A stretch of DNA of 6,103 nt, from the NCBI GenBank assembly GCA_934569215.1, contig CAKTKF010000081.1, positions 1 to 6,103 of the forward strand, read 5' to 3'. This document shows positions 5,788 to 6,103 of the stretch, in pieces (within the stretch, counting starts at the first letter, position 1; each line of letters starts with the position of its first letter). Source of the DNA: an uncultured Oscillospiraceae bacterium (lineage in GTDB: Bacteria > Bacillota > Clostridia > Oscillospirales > Oscillospiraceae). The notes beneath the pieces are model-generated. The model made no database searches. It was not told the origin of the DNA and saw nothing but the letters and a program-made list of their open reading frames with translations. Made by a program: the position numbers and the translations under genes.

Positions 5788-5797
5788 CTGCAGAGTG

Positions 5798-6103
5798 TCA
5801 AAACTGTTTGCGGTATTCTTCCAGCTCAGGCTCACTTGCCAGGACAAAGTGGCCGGGGACGATCTCGCACCAGTCCGGCTGATTCGTCTCGCTGTAGTGA
5901 TGGCAGCCGGGGTCGTAGACGATGAGCTTCTTTTGCCGCTCCGCAATGGGGTCGGGCTGGGGGATGGCGGACAGCAGCGCCCGGGTGTAGGGGTGCAGGG
6001 GATGGGCGAACAGCTCCTCACTCTCCGCCAGCTCCACGATCTTGCCCTTGTGAATGACGGCGATCCGGTCGCAGATGAAGCGAACCACCGAAAGGTCGTG
6101 GGC
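5798..6103 (-). CDS. C-terminal fragment of an oligopeptide/dipeptide ABC transporter ATP-binding protein
   Basis: The last 101 residues of an ABC ATPase are present; the Walker motifs and start lie beyond the right edge. The visible part opens with AHDLSVV, the H-loop region with its switch His, continues through [16 protein letters not shown], and then shows the oligopeptide-family C-terminal signature [16 protein letters not shown], which separates peptide/nickel transporters from other ABC ATPases. The tail ([18 protein letters not shown]) resembles OppF-type subunits of Gram-positive bacteria. It would power import of oligopeptides or dipeptides at the inner face of the membrane. In Bacillus the dpp-ykf locus pairs a comparable ATPase (DppD, YkfD) with murein-peptide enzymes, so this transporter probably feeds the genes that follow. 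OppF, DppF or YkfD orthology cannot be decided from this part. It ends 65 bp before ldcA, with a stem-loop in the gap. Confidence 0.9.
   Translation of the reverse strand, partial: AHDLSVVRFICDRIAVIHKGKIVELAESEELFAHPLHPYTRALLSAIPQPDPIAERQKKLIVYDPGCHHYSETNQPDWCEIVPGHFVLASEPELEEYRKQF

Noticed and set aside
5733..5797. Independent promoter for ldcA
   Set aside because: CATATT upstream of the ribosome binding site is a weak -10 with no -35 at a workable distance, so co-transcription with the transporter is more likely.
4899..5882. 327-codon plus-strand open reading opposite ldcA
   Set aside because: It mirrors ldcA, runs across the intergenic stem-loop into the ATPase gene and shows no recognisable motif.
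1..6103. CRISPR array, tRNA, rRNA, insertion sequence or phage attachment site
   Set aside because: No direct repeats with spacers, tRNA-like cloverleaf, transposase-like reading or terminal inverted repeats were seen on either strand by eye.

Overview
The window is a GC-rich, gene-dense stretch in which every supported gene is read from the minus strand, so the biological order runs from high to low coordinates. The tight packing, AGGAGG-type ribosome binding sites, extended -10 promoters and protein sequences most like those of Clostridia suggest a Gram-positive gut-type Clostridia such as Oscillospiraceae. That placement is an inference from style and remembered family resemblance, not a database match.

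Region 1 (6103 to about 2337) is one apparent operon, cut by the right edge. It holds the C-terminal end of a peptide ABC transporter ATPase, an S66 L,D-carboxypeptidase (ldcA/ykfA type), a cytosolic class A beta-lactamase-fold serine hydrolase without the usual deacylating Glu, an SH3-NlpC/P60 peptidase of YkfC type, and an M55 D-aminopeptidase (dppA). The three carboxypeptidase/hydrolase/NlpC genes are 2 bp apart or overlap by 4 bp, and dppA follows after 18 bp. An intrinsic terminator sits immediately after dppA. The gene set is a reordered version of the Bacillus dpp-ykf locus, which imports and degrades murein peptides. The likely job is uptake of cell-wall peptides, removal of D-Ala, cleavage at the gamma-D-Glu bond and hydrolysis of D-amino-acid peptides in the cytosol.

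Region 2 (about 2333 to 146) is a second, two-gene unit with its own promoter and its own strong terminator. It encodes an M42-family cobalt/zinc aminopeptidase with an unusual Cys cluster at a metal ligand, and an FMN-dependent alpha-hydroxy-acid oxidizing-type enzyme with an N-terminal four-Cys cluster. The substrate of the second enzyme cannot be read from the sequence.

Region 3 (about 100 to 1) is the promoter, ribosome binding site and first 21 codons of a third gene, probably a cation diffusion facilitator transporter, cut by the left edge.

No RNA genes, mobile elements or CRISPR arrays were seen, and no gap longer than 300 bases lacks a gene. The most interesting points are the beta-lactamase-fold enzyme placed inside a murein-peptide catabolic operon and the cysteine clusters of the two region 2 enzymes.
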